DNA of 64,000 nt, from NCBI GenBank assembly GCA_963844855.1, contig CAWJQP010000051.1, positions 124,001-188,000 of the forward strand, given 5' to 3'. Position 1 is the first letter of the stretch, and each line of letters opens with the position of its first letter. The notes below the pieces were generated by a model, which saw nothing but the letters and a program-made list of their open reading frames with translations, did not search any database and was not told where the DNA came from. The position numbers and the translations under genes are program-made. The stretch comes from DASQDN01 sp963844855 (GTDB taxonomy: Bacteria; Acidobacteriota; Terriglobia; Bryobacterales; Bryobacteraceae). Of this stretch, positions 35,480-44,342 are shown one piece after another.

Positions 35480-36681
35480 CAGCAATGTCGAGTTCCTTGA
35501 TGTTCTCGCGGTAAATGTCAGTATCTTTGTCACCGCGGCCGGACAGGCTGACGACGAAAATATTGATCTTTCGCTTGCGGGGCACGGCGGATAGCCTCGT
35601 GAATCGCGTGAGCCGATTCGAGCGCCGGGATGATACCCTCCGTCCGCGCCAGCAATCTTGCCGCGTCGATCGCTTCCTCATCCGTTGCCGCGCAGTATTC
35701 AGCCCGGCCCTGATCGTGCAGCCACGCATGCTCGGGGCCCACGGAGGCGTAATCAAGACCGGCTGACACGGAGTGGGTCAGCGATACCTGCCCGTGCTCC
35801 GTCCTGCAGCAGGTAACTGTAGGAGCCGTGCAGCACGCCAGGAGCGCCACCGGAGAACCGTGCTGCATGCTCGCCGAGTTTAGCGCTGCGACCGCCCGCT
35901 TCAACGCCGATCAACTTGACCGTTGCATCCTGAATGAAAGGCATGGAACGCGCCGATGGCGTTTGAGCCGCCGCCGACACACGCGATCACAGCATCCGGC
36001 AAGCGCGACTCTTTCATCCATAATCTGCCGGCGCGCTTCTTCCCCGATGACGCGATGGAAGTCGCGGACCATCATCGGATACGGATGTGCTCCCAGAGCC
36101 GATCCAAGCAGGTAGTAAGTATCCCCGACGTTCGTTACCCAATCGCGCATTGCTTCGCTGATGGCGTCTTTGAGGGTGCAGGCTCCATTGTTTACGCCGA
36201 TTACGCTGGCGCCTAGCAAACGCATGCGAAAGACGTTCAGGCGCTGGCGCCGCATGTCTTCCGAACCCATATAGACGACACACTTCAGTCCGAAAAGCGC
36301 ACACGCTGTTGCGGTGGCGACGCCGTGCTGGCCAGCCCCCGTTTCCGCGATGATCCGCTGCTTACCCATACGCCTGGCGAGCAGAGCCTGCCCGAGCGCA
36401 TTGTTGATCTTGTGAGCGCCAGTATGAAGCAGGTCTTCCCGCTTAAGGTAAATTCGAGCGCCACCAAGTGTCTGGCTTAGTCTGCGAGCGAAATATAAGG
36501 GAGTAGGACGACCCGCGTAGTTCGCCAGCAGGTCCTTTAGCTCAGCCTCGAATGCGGGGTCCTTTCGCGCGTCCAGGTAGGCCTGCTCGAGTTCTTCGAG
36601 CGGGGCCATCAAAACTTCCGGCACGTAACGGCCACCGTAAGGTCCGAAGTGCCCGCCTGCGTCCGGTTGAGAAACGATCAT
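35451..36681 (-). CDS. trpB: Tryptophan synthase beta subunit, frameshifted
   Basis: About 410 residues of the PLP enzyme that joins indole and serine. The first 220 residues are intact: GHFGPYGGRYVPEVLMAPL, then REDLLHTGAHKINNALGQA with the PLP lysine, and IIAETGAGQHGVATATACAL. Breaks near 36005, 35800 and 35580 separate later pieces: ACVGGGSNAIG-type residues, KLIGVEAGGRSAKLGEHAA, GVLHGSYSYLLQD, VSAGLDYASVGPEHAWLHD, EGIIPALESAHAIHEA and VVSLSGRGDKD. ATG 36681 overlaps trpF by 4 bases. Confidence 0.9.
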
Positions 36682-37254
36682 AAAGTATCCATTGCGGCTC
36701 GAATGAAACGCCGCATCTTATCGTGGTCCTTCAAGCCCGGCGCGCGCTCCAGACGAGAACATGCGTCCACGCCCCAGGGCCGCGCCTGACGTATTGCTTC
36801 TGCGACGTTATCTGAACCCGAGCCCGCCTGCGAGGATGATTTTGGACATGCCGCTCGCACGTGACCAGTCAAACGGCACACCTTCACCGGGAGCCGGACC
36901 ATCGAGCAGAAATGCCTCTACTGCAAAGTCGCTCATCATCGAAGCATCCCAATGCGCGGTGACCTTGAATGCCTTCCACACATGCAAATTGGCTGGGATC
37001 TCTCCGGGAGTTTCGTTCCCGTGAAGTTGAACAATGTCGAGACCTGCCTGGTCGGCGATCGTCGCAACCCCCGGGTCATCGACAAAGACCCCGACTTTAA
37101 TCACATCCAGGCCCGCGGCAATTTGCGCGGCAGCCGAGGGACTAATGTATCGAGGGCTCTTCGGATAGAAGTTAAAGCCGACAGCGGAAGCCCCAGCATC
37201 GACTGCGGCAAGCGCATCTTCTCGATTCGTTATGCCGCAAATTTTGACCATCAT
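36678..37254 (-). CDS. trpF: Phosphoribosylanthranilate isomerase, one frameshift
   Basis: About 192 residues, a (beta/alpha)8 barrel isomerase. VKICGITNREDALAA contains the catalytic cysteine, and D in VFVDDPG precedes VQLHGNETPGEI; FLLDGPAPGEGVPFDWS is the phosphate-binding region start. A break near 36812 shifts from LAGGLG to SDNVAEAIRQARPWGVDACSRLE, the second phosphate-binding part. Start and stop overlap trpC and trpB by 4 bases each, so translation is coupled along the operon. Confidence 0.9.
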
Positions 37255-38036
37255 GCTGTAAGGCTTAAAAGCGCTTGGCGTGGCGATTCGGATCGCATCA
37301 GGTGTTCGCCTATCAGAAAGGCGTCAAAACCTGCATCCATCAGTTGATCGATTTGCGCCCGGTTCTCAATGCCGCTTTCACTTACCTTGATGAGGTGGGC
37401 CGGGATTCGACGCACGAGCCGGAGCGATGTCTCGAGGCGCACCTCAAACGTGTGCAGATTACGATTATTCACCCCGACGATCTCAGCGCCGGATTCGAGC
37501 GCCGAATCGAGTTCGGTGTCGTTATGGACTTCAACGATCGATGCGATGCCAAATTGGCCGGCGAATTCGCGGTAGCGACGCATTTCCTCGGTTGTGAGAA
37601 TCGCGGCGATAAGAAGGATCGCATCGGCTCCTGCGGCGGCAGCTTCAACCACGTGATATTCGCTAATCGTGAAATCCTTACGCAGCGCCGGAATACTTAC
37701 CGCAGATCGAGCGCTTTGCAGATCCTGGAGGCTTCCTTGGAAAAATCGCTGATCGGTAAGGATGGAAAGAGCAGCCGCGCCGCCCGCTTGGTATTCAATT
37801 GCATTCGCAGCCGGGCGAAAGTCGGTTGTCAGCAGGCCTTTGCTTGGGGAAGCTTTCTTGATCTCCGCGATGATTGCGGGTTTGCTCGCGCGAAGCGCTG
37901 AAGCGAAATTCCGTCGCAACGGGATATGCTCTTGGGCGCGTCGCTCCAACTGCGACATCGGTGTTGCCACATTTTCGAGCTCGGCCTTTTTGTGCTGGAC
38001 AATCCGGGCGAGAATATCCGGTACAGCGCTGATCAT
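37251..38036 (-). CDS. trpC: Indole-3-glycerol-phosphate synthase
   Basis: A 261-residue intact barrel enzyme. It has the catalytic lysine in IIAEIKKASPSKG, glutamate and lysine positions in YQAGGAAALSILTDQRFFQGS and IPALRKDFTISEYHV, then VGVNNRNLHTFEV and VSESGI. It closes the indole ring in tryptophan synthesis. It is the first gene of the minus-strand aromatic operon; 265 bases separate it from the divergent gene at 38301. That gap encodes no tryptophan-rich leader peptide that I can see, so classical attenuation is not supported. Confidence 0.95.
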   Translation of the reverse strand: MISAVPDILARIVQHKKAELENVATPMSQLERRAQEHIPLRRNFASALRASKPAIIAEIKKASPSKGLLTTDFRPAANAIEYQAGGAAALSILTDQRFFQGSLQDLQSARSAVSIPALRKDFTISEYHVVEAAAAGADAILLIAAILTTEEMRRYREFAGQFGIASIVEVHNDTELDSALESGAEIVGVNNRNLHTFEVRLETSLRLVRRIPAHLIKVSESGIENRAQIDQLMDAGFDAFLIGEHLMRSESPRQALLSLTA

Positions 38037-38300
38037 GAGGCGAAAAACCTCATAATATCACGCGGTTACTGACCACCTCCTCCGCTGATGTCGCTTGTGT
38101 ACTCCGTTTTGGCCCTGTTTCTCCATTCGACATGGCGGACATGTACATCTTTCCGGTGCTCACTATCCCAAGAGATATGGGAGTTTTGCTAAGTATATGA
38201 ATCGGCATGGCGGTCCATCTTTGGTCCATAGCGTGCTTAGGGTAGACTCGCCGGCTGCGGTGAGTGACGAGGAGCAGCCTTCAGGAGATCGCAAAACAAA

Positions 38301-38537
38301 ATGTCATACGAACAAATGGAAGCGATGTTGGTTCGAGGGATCGCAGAAGTTAGGGCTACGGAAACCGTGATTCTTCGATCGATGAAGCGCGGTTCAGACA
38401 GCGTCACCACCGAATATGCGCGATTGCAGGAACAAGTGAACCGGATTGAAGGTTTGCTTGCCGCCATGGATTCTTCGTCGTTCCCGATGCGCACCGCTGC
38501 AAGCAGTCAGCGCGAATCTGCGGCATATCAAGCGTAG
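38301..38537 (+). CDS. Small hypothetical protein
   Basis: A 78-residue soluble protein, helical (TEYARLQEQVNRIEGLLAAM in the middle looks like a short coiled coil), ending in a Ser/Ala-rich tail. AGGAG lies 14 bases upstream of the ATG. No family recognised. It is followed after 5 bases by the LolA-like gene on the same strand, so the two may be co-transcribed; whether they interact is unknown. Confidence 0.55.
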   Translation: MSYEQMEAMLVRGIAEVRATETVILRSMKRGSDSVTTEYARLQEQVNRIEGLLAAMDSSSFPMRTAASSQRESAAYQA

Positions 38538-38542
38538 GCATC

Positions 38543-39241
38543 ATGCGGTACCTTATTGCGGGCATCGCAGCAATCGCAAGCTTACCGACGATTGGTGGCG
38601 CTCTCTTGGCGGAGACGATTCTGTCCAAGGTGAGCGCCGCGGAGATTAGGCGAGAAGCCGAAGTCGGTAAGATCACCTCCATACGAAAGTACGAACTCAA
38701 GAACAAGCGGTGGGAGAAGGATGCCGTGATGCAGGTTCGCATCACCTCACAGCCGAATAGCAAAAAGCAATTCGAGATCCTGAGTATGGAAGCCGAGGGT
38801 CTGCAGAGGAAGGTTTTTCTCAAACTCCTCGAAGCCGAAGTAGAGGGTTCACACGAGTCGGAGTCCGCTTTGACACCCGATAACTACGATTTCGAAGTTG
38901 TCGGAAAAGAAGTGTGGAACGGACGCGAATGTCTTGTGCTCGACCTCAAGCCGAAGCGAAACAGCAAGTACTTGATCGTCGGTCGGGCATGGGTGGATAT
39001 AAATGAAAACGCCATCGTGCGCATTGATGGGAAGACTGCGCGAAATGTATCGTTCTGGATTGGGAAGCCTCAGGTAACCCAGGAGTTTCGAAAGGTAAAC
39101 GACATCTGGGTATCTTCCGTCAATCGATCCGTTTCGGACGTGAAACTCATGGGGCGCACGGAACTGGTCATCGATTTTGTCGACTATGAAATTGTACGGC
39201 GACGCTCAGTAGCAGCAGTGGGAGTAAGAGTCGGATTCTGA
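38543..39241 (+). CDS. LolA/outer-membrane-lipoprotein-sorting-like exported protein
   Basis: A 232-residue protein with a signal peptide (about 1-23, MRYLIAGIAAIASLPTIGGALLA). The rest is the half-barrel of the LolA/LolB-like superfamily: YDFEVVGKEVWNGRECLVLDLKPKR, GRAWVDINENAIVRIDGKTA and a WVSSVNRSVSDVKLMGRTELVIDF strand pair. Such proteins carry lipids or lipoproteins through the periplasm; many acidobacterial homologues are of unknown function. No lipobox is present. Confidence 0.6.
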   Translation: MRYLIAGIAAIASLPTIGGALLAETILSKVSAAEIRREAEVGKITSIRKYELKNKRWEKDAVMQVRITSQPNSKKQFEILSMEAEGLQRKVFLKLLEAEVEGSHESESALTPDNYDFEVVGKEVWNGRECLVLDLKPKRNSKYLIVGRAWVDINENAIVRIDGKTARNVSFWIGKPQVTQEFRKVNDIWVSSVNRSVSDVKLMGRTELVIDFVDYEIVRRRSVAAVGVRVGF

Positions 39242-39251
39242 CAAAAGTCCA

Positions 39252-40529
39252 CTAATTCGCTCCTACAATTTCGAGATCCAACTTTCCAAGCATTCTTCTT
39301 CCGAGACCGATCTGCAACACATGGTTGCCGGCAGCGAGACCTGCCGGGAGATCGAAGTTAACCTCGTACCTGGGCGGAAGCGGATCTGCGCAAAAAACAT
39401 CGATACCGGTAACTGGCTGGCCGTCGATTTCAGCTCGGAATTCCGATAGGTCATCGGCTTCCTCGATCGTTACCTTGACCGAGCCTGACGAAACCTGAGT
39501 GCCGGACATCATATTGATCCCATCAGTAACAGATAGAATGTGCGGAACCAGTGGGCCCGGTGGTATTATGCGAAGGCCAACCGTCTCGCAGATCTTCGAT
39601 TCATTCCAGAAAACTTCCAGCGGCAGTATCCCCGTGCGACCCGTATCCCGCATCATGACGTTGACCTGCTGCAAACCGTCCGATTCCGGCGGTCCGATGT
39701 AACATGGAGCCACGGCCACACCGCCCACAAGAACGTTCATGCCGATCAAATCACAATCTGGTGGCAGAGATTCGATCCACATCGTGAATGAGGCGAATCG
39801 CCCGCGCAGGGGAACGACCGGCTCTGAGTTATGAGCATTGGTCACTCGGCGGATACGAGCAGAAGCTCTCGATCGAGTAGCACGCCAACCTTGCGATCGT
39901 TTTCGCATCGTTGTCCACATGTATTGCGTTCGGACACCTTCGAGCGCCAACAACTGCATGTCGTTCTCAAGCGCATACTCGCGCACTTCATCGGCGTCGA
40001 TGCGGACACCGCTCCACGTATCGTAGGTCTTCGCCGTCTTATCAAGCCCGTTGATCTGACACCGCAACAATCCACCTGGTCGTAACACCCGCCGAGCTTC
40101 CTTCAGGTACTGCATAACAACATCGCGACTAGGAATGTGCTGAAAGACGGCGTAGGAATAAACCAAATGGAAGGACTCATCCGCAAATTGCGCCAGATCC
40201 GCTCCACTGGTCGCGTGAACATGCGCATGCGCAATACCCCGAAGATTCTGACGCGCGCGTCCGATCATCTCGTCCGATACATCGACGCCATGAATTTCAC
40301 CAAAATGGCTCGACATCGGTTTTATGAGGCGGCCAGGTCCGCAACCGATCTCGAGCGCACGCCAAGCGCGGCGATTCTCGCGCGCAGGTAATCTCCGTAG
40401 TTCCCATTCGAGACCCGCCACGACTTCACGAGCAGTCTCGAAGAACTCGTCGTCGTTCTGCTCGCGCCTGCCAAAGGCTACATAGAAATGCGCGTCCTCA
40501 CGAGCGCGCTCGTTCCATTCCTTGCGCAT
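39252..40529 (-). CDS. SAM-dependent methyltransferase with C-terminal glycan-associated domain
   Basis: A protein of about 425 residues. Residues 1-200 form a class I methyltransferase: ALEIGCGPGRLIKPM (SAM loop), HGVDVSDEMIGRARQ, FHLVYSYAVFQHIPS and VLRPGGLLRCQI. Residues 230-425 are a beta-rich region with several P-x-x-Y strands and no family I can name; similar extensions occur in glycan-modifying enzymes. ATG 40529 is chosen because the longer frame overlaps the beta-helix gene; it leaves a 14-base gap. It may methylate a cell-surface glycan handled by neighbouring genes. Confidence 0.8.
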   Translation of the reverse strand: MRKEWNERAREDAHFYVAFGRREQNDDEFFETAREVVAGLEWELRRLPARENRRAWRALEIGCGPGRLIKPMSSHFGEIHGVDVSDEMIGRARQNLRGIAHAHVHATSGADLAQFADESFHLVYSYAVFQHIPSRDVVMQYLKEARRVLRPGGLLRCQINGLDKTAKTYDTWSGVRIDADEVREYALENDMQLLALEGVRTQYMWTTMRKRSQGWRATRSRASARIRRVTNAHNSEPVVPLRGRFASFTMWIESLPPDCDLIGMNVLVGGVAVAPCYIGPPESDGLQQVNVMMRDTGRTGILPLEVFWNESKICETVGLRIIPPGPLVPHILSVTDGINMMSGTQVSSGSVKVTIEEADDLSEFRAEIDGQPVTGIDVFCADPLPPRYEVNFDLPAGLAAGNHVLQIGLGRRMLGKLDLEIVGAN

Positions 40530-40543
40530 TCGTTCTGTGACGT

Positions 40544-41842
40544 CTATCGATTCTTGCAATCGTTCCCCTCGATCGTGTTGGCTTTCCTCTCGACACCTGG
40601 CGCCGCGGCAACACACCGTTCTTGCATGTGGAAGCCGGAAATGACATTACCGATAATCGTATTCTCACGCGCTGGATCCGGGCGCTCGGCTTTTCGGCCG
40701 AGATAAATTCCGGTCTGCAGGATCTCCGGTTCTTCAGCATTGTAGACGCATCCGAATCTCTCATGCGATTCATTGCATCCGGCGAGATTCAACCGCAGCA
40801 AGCGATTACCCTTAATGGTATGGTTGCGACCGATAACAAAAATTCCGCCGAATTTCGTTCCGTCGATCACGTTGTTAATTACACGTATACCTACGGATTC
40901 CATGTCAGGATTCGTATTGTTGAAAACGATTCCAAAGTGACCGCTGGGATAAGCCTCCGCCGTCCCTCGATTGATGCAAGTATTCTCCTGAACGATTCCG
41001 TCATGGAATCCGTCAAGGTCGATGCATTTACCGTTGATTTCTTCAAAGCGGTTTTGCTCGTACCAGGAGTTGTCGACATTTCCCGCGGTATCAATGGCCA
41101 CAGGCATACCCCCACCTTCGACATCGACGACTTTATGCGGGTAGCCGATGAGGGCGCCGGTATTTCGAAAAACGCGGATTTCCTTTGCATGCCCTACCTG
41201 AATTGCGTCACGGCCAATATTCCGAAATTTGTTGTTCTCGAATGCGCCCGTTTTATTTCTCGGAGACGTATACCGTGAGTGCGTCCAGATTCCGTTGCCA
41301 AAAACATTCTCCAGCACGCAACTGGTGGCGGCGAATTCAAATGTGCCTTCTTCGAAAAGAATTCCGCCGGTCGTGTTATTGCGTCCGTTCTCGTTGAGGG
41401 AACCACTATCGAAAATTTTCACACCGGTCACAGACACGTTGCGAACTCCGCTCATAAGGACCGCGAAGTTTGCAATATTCCTGAGCGCTACATTGCGCAC
41501 GACAACTGTCTGCGTTCCAACGCTAAGGATTCCGTTGTTGGGATAAAAGTCTGCGAATGCGCGGTCGTAAGGCGCGATCGGCATTGGCTTGGCGAGTTTG
41601 GCGCGATTTCCGTCGATATTCAGTCTCTCGACGGTAGTGCGCGACTCGAGAACGACAATAGCGCGTCCTTTGAATTGCGCTGAAGCACGTAATGTGCTTC
41701 CTTCAGAGGCGCCGCGAAGCGTATCACCTTCTCGAACCACGAATTCGGACGAGACTACTGTGACTCCAGGCTTAAGCACAATCACGCGCGCTTCGGCTGC
41801 GGCAGCTACGAACGCTAGACTGGCAATAATGGATTTTCCCAA
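40544..41842 (-). CDS. Secreted parallel beta-helix protein
   Basis: A 432-residue protein with a signal peptide (MGKSIIASLAFVAAAAEARV) and a right-handed beta-helix made of repeating short strands: NNGILSVGTQTVVVRNVALRNIANFAVL, NKFRNIGRDAIQVGHAKEIR, GIRVINNVIDGTKFGGIFVI, NTIIGNVISGFHMQ. This is the pectate-lyase/Pel-like or NosD-like fold, commonly a polysaccharide lyase, hydrolase or epimerase. Catalytic residues cannot be assigned. Its start at 41842 overlaps the divergent start at 41829 by 14 bases, which is odd and may mean that one of the two starts is wrong. Confidence 0.75.
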   Translation of the reverse strand: MGKSIIASLAFVAAAAEARVIVLKPGVTVVSSEFVVREGDTLRGASEGSTLRASAQFKGRAIVVLESRTTVERLNIDGNRAKLAKPMPIAPYDRAFADFYPNNGILSVGTQTVVVRNVALRNIANFAVLMSGVRNVSVTGVKIFDSGSLNENGRNNTTGGILFEEGTFEFAATSCVLENVFGNGIWTHSRYTSPRNKTGAFENNKFRNIGRDAIQVGHAKEIRVFRNTGALIGYPHKVVDVEGGGMPVAIDTAGNVDNSWYEQNRFEEINGKCIDLDGFHDGIVQENTCINRGTAEAYPSGHFGIVFNNTNPDMESVGIRVINNVIDGTKFGGIFVIGRNHTIKGNRLLRLNLAGCNESHERFGCVYNAEEPEILQTGIYLGRKAERPDPARENTIIGNVISGFHMQERCVAAAPGVERKANTIEGNDCKNR

Positions 41843-42572
41843 AGCTGCGGTGGTCGGCCTCGTTGGCGATACTGGCTCCGTTCCTCATGATTACATGCTC
41901 GACGGATTGGAGCCGCCTGCGCGCCTGAAAGTCTTGGCGGAAATTGAAAGTAAGCGACGCCGCGGAGCGAGCGTCCTGGTAAGATCCGCCGACCCGGCAT
42001 TGCTTAGAAGCGTCGCCGACGAAGTTTGGTGGATTGAAGGTAGCGTTGTCCGGAGTAAAGGCCATCCCGATGAGGTTCTCGCCGCCTATCAGCGGGAGTT
42101 GCTTCGCGATATGGGTTCGCTCAGCGAAATTCCGTGTGCGCTACGCCGGGGGGACGGGCGTGCCCGGCTCAACAGCATCGAGACGCTTAATCGTGCTGGG
42201 GAAGCAGTGAGCGTGTGGCAAAGCGGAGAAACGGCGCGAATCCGCGTATCGGTGCGCTTTGAAAAGGACGTGGCCGATCCGGTCGTCGGCATCATGATTC
42301 GGACCCGTATAGGAATGGAAGTTTATGGTACGAATACAGAACTCGAGAAGCTGCGACTGGGGCCCTGCTTGGCGGGCGAGCACCGCATAGTAACCTTCGA
42401 ATTCGAGTGCAACCTGTGCCCCCAGTTCTATACGATTACAGCAGCATCGCATGATCCGGATGGTGTTTGGCACGACTGGATGGAAGACGCGATCGGATTT
42501 ACGGTGGCTGATACGCGCTACACCGCTGGCGTGGCTAATCTGCGCGCCCGCGTTACTTACTCTCGAGAATAA
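41829..42572 (+). CDS. Gutted ABC ATPase with Wzt-type glycan-binding domain
   Basis: A 247-residue protein. Residues 1-95 are a collapsed nucleotide-binding domain: AAVVGLVGDTGS stands where Walker A should be but lacks the GKS/T, and it runs directly into LDGLEPPARLKVLAEIESKRRRGASVLVRSADPALLRSVADEVWWIEGSVV, the region normally found after Walker B. About 110 residues (Q-loop, signature) are missing. Residues 100-247 are an intact Wzt C-terminal domain, clearly homologous to that of 7771-8973 (RIGMEVYGTNTELEKLRLG, WHDWMEDAIGFTVAD, TAGVANL). It cannot hydrolyse ATP; a carbohydrate-binding adaptor is plausible. ATG 41829 is chosen because upstream residues are composition-biased shadow sequence. 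Confidence 0.7.
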   Translation: MDFPKAAVVGLVGDTGSVPHDYMLDGLEPPARLKVLAEIESKRRRGASVLVRSADPALLRSVADEVWWIEGSVVRSKGHPDEVLAAYQRELLRDMGSLSEIPCALRRGDGRARLNSIETLNRAGEAVSVWQSGETARIRVSVRFEKDVADPVVGIMIRTRIGMEVYGTNTELEKLRLGPCLAGEHRIVTFEFECNLCPQFYTITAASHDPDGVWHDWMEDAIGFTVADTRYTAGVANLRARVTYSRE

Positions 42573-43909
42573 AGGTCGGGGCCAGGCCGGATACAGTAGA
42601 GAACCCGGTTGCGCCAACGGGGGAAAGCCACGTGGAACACCCGTTCACCTTCCCAAGGAACGAATGGGGATGAACATCAACATTCATCTCGCGCATCTCG
42701 ATGGTCCCATATCGATGCACAGGGAACTCCGAGATGAGACCTGGCGCCACTTCCTGCACGACGTAGGAATCCCGCATAGCAGCCTTTAGAGAGCGGTCCC
42801 ATGTGGATTCGTCCATCTCTGCCCCAACGTATGTACGCCGCTCGCCATCGTCGTCGTTCGGTTTCAGAATCAAACGCTCACGATTAGACTGAATGAAAGC
42901 CGGCAGGTCAACTGTCTGGTCATGATAAGAGACTGCGCTTGCAGTCACCACCCGCGTCCACGGAATGAAATCGCGAACCGCTTTGCGTTCGACCGCCGGA
43001 AATGTGCCGGTGATCGATTCGTCGGTAAGGAGATCGAAGATCGCGCGCCGCTGCGCCATCTCAGAGCGAAAGCTGTTCACGACACAGACTGCCCGATCCC
43101 TGTAGGCGCGTACGAGCGGGTGATTCAGATCGAATCGCATGAGGAATTCGGATACGCGGACGCGTCGATAAATCAGATCTACCGTGAAATCCCCGCGGCG
43201 CAAGACTCCGTTGCGGTACTCGAGTTGGTCGGGAGTAATGAGTTCTGTTCTGTGTCCTTCGGCGCGAAACATGTCGGCCAGGAGCCCGAAATCAGTCGAT
43301 TCGCCGGATTGGAATGGCTGTCGAAATTCAAGAATGCCAATATTCGGAGACTTCTTTCCGCCGAATTCCTTGTAGGCCTTGAGAAGCGATTGAAGCAGTG
43401 GCTTGGTGCCGCCGAGCTTCGTGAGCACATATTTCTTGCGGAATTCCTTGACGGGCGGCGCGTCGTAAAAAGCGTTGTTCAGCGCCTCTCCGTAGACCAC
43501 GCCCAATGGAGTGTCGGCAGCGTAGCCTACGAACTGCAATGATCCATTATTCAGATGCGTGTCGAGAAGCGACGTTACGGACAAATACGGATAACCGGGA
43601 TCGACAGCCGCCAGCATCTTTTCGGCCGGTAGCATCTGCATGCGCGACATCAACGATGGCGTAGTGAGAGCTAGCTTCTCTATGCGGTCGATCGCAGAGT
43701 AGAGGGCCTCGGCGGCCTTCACGAGATTGGCATACTGACGCTGCGTGATAAAATGCGGTCGTAGGACAGGCGACACCCGACGGCTACCTGATGTCAGGTT
43801 ACTGGCCTGCAACTTTTGCTCGAGAGCTTCGACCCAAGCTAAGATCTCGAAAGCTCTCGGATTCCAGAATGCGGTGATAACGGGCGATTGCCTCGTTGAA
43901 CTGCGTCAT
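42553..43909 (-). CDS. Circularly permuted ATP-grasp-like protein, one frameshift near start
   Basis: About 450 residues. The N-terminus from ATG 43909 (TQFNEAIARYHRILES) reads into the main frame after a single-base break near 43845 (continues WVEALEQKLQASN). The main part has a glutathionylspermidine-synthase-like/ATP-grasp plan, with VDLIYRRVRVSEFLMRFD in the middle and RLILKPNDDDGERRTYVG, then SYVVQEVAPG, as nucleotide-binding strands. Such enzymes ligate amino groups to carboxylates; the substrate is unknown. It ends 20 bases inside the convergent Wzt-domain gene. Neighbouring methyltransferase and beta-helix genes suggest an envelope pathway. Confidence 0.7.
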
Positions 43910-44176
43910 CGCGTCCGACGTCTGCCTCACTTCCAGACTCGGGGGTGGCACGCTTGACGTGCGCCCGCCGGCTAGTGCCGGGAGTCTTTCTACTGTTTAG
44001 TATGACATAAAGTGTCAGAAATGTGAACCTTAGCACGCGGTTCCATACGGCATAAGTCGTTTAACTGCCTAAACTTAGGTCGCTTATTGAGATCGTTTTT
44101 TGGTTGTTTGCCGTGCAACAGTTTTCGCTTCCTACTGCTCTAGTTACCTGGGAGTTGCAGGACTAACGGAGTGCTC
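43910..44176. other. AT-richer gap without a gene
   Basis: About 270 bases between the ATP-grasp gene and a small open frame. It holds an imperfect palindrome CCTAA-AC-TTAGG near 44068 and a run of T near 44096. Probably carries the divergent promoters of both flanking units; no RNA gene is recognised. Confidence 0.4.
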
Positions 44177-44332
44177 ATGGAGGGAGAAAGACAGTCGCTA
44201 ATCAACCAGGAATGGCAGCATTGGCTCCTTTCAACGCAGACTCTTCGTCGGCGACAGGGTCTTCGGGGAGGATCAGGTTCGACCGGCGTAATGCAGCTTA
44301 GTCAGCTCCGCAAAAAAAGCGAAAGACGATAG
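44177..44332 (+). CDS. Possible small protein (51 residues)
   Basis: An open frame starting ATG 44177 with GGAG 8 bases upstream and ending at TAG 44330-44332. The product is basic and Arg/Leu/Gln-rich (LLSTQTLRRRQGLRGG) with two tryptophans. No family is recognised and the frame may be chance. It sits 10 bases ahead of the rhodanese-like gene, so if real it could be its leader gene. Confidence 0.25.
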   Translation: MEGERQSLINQEWQHWLLSTQTLRRRQGLRGGSGSTGVMQLSQLRKKSERR

Positions 44333-44342
44333 ACTGGCAAGC

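Noticed and set aside
32482..36681. Programmed frameshifting in tyrA, aroF, trpA and trpB
   Set aside because: There are many breaks per gene, in both directions, without slippery heptamers or a consistent position. Random indels in the consensus fit better.
38037..38300. Trp-operon attenuator leader before trpC
   Set aside because: No short open frame with clustered tryptophan codons and no alternative terminator stems were found on the minus strand.
39252..40616. Long start of the methyltransferase gene at 40616
   Set aside because: The first 29 residues overlap the beta-helix gene and look like shadow sequence; ATG 40529 gives the usual methyltransferase N-terminus.
41589..41828. 80-residue N-terminal extension of the Wzt-domain gene
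   Set aside because: Its composition is Ser/Arg/Thr-biased shadow sequence of the opposite gene, it has no ribosome site, and the ABC-like homology begins at 41829.
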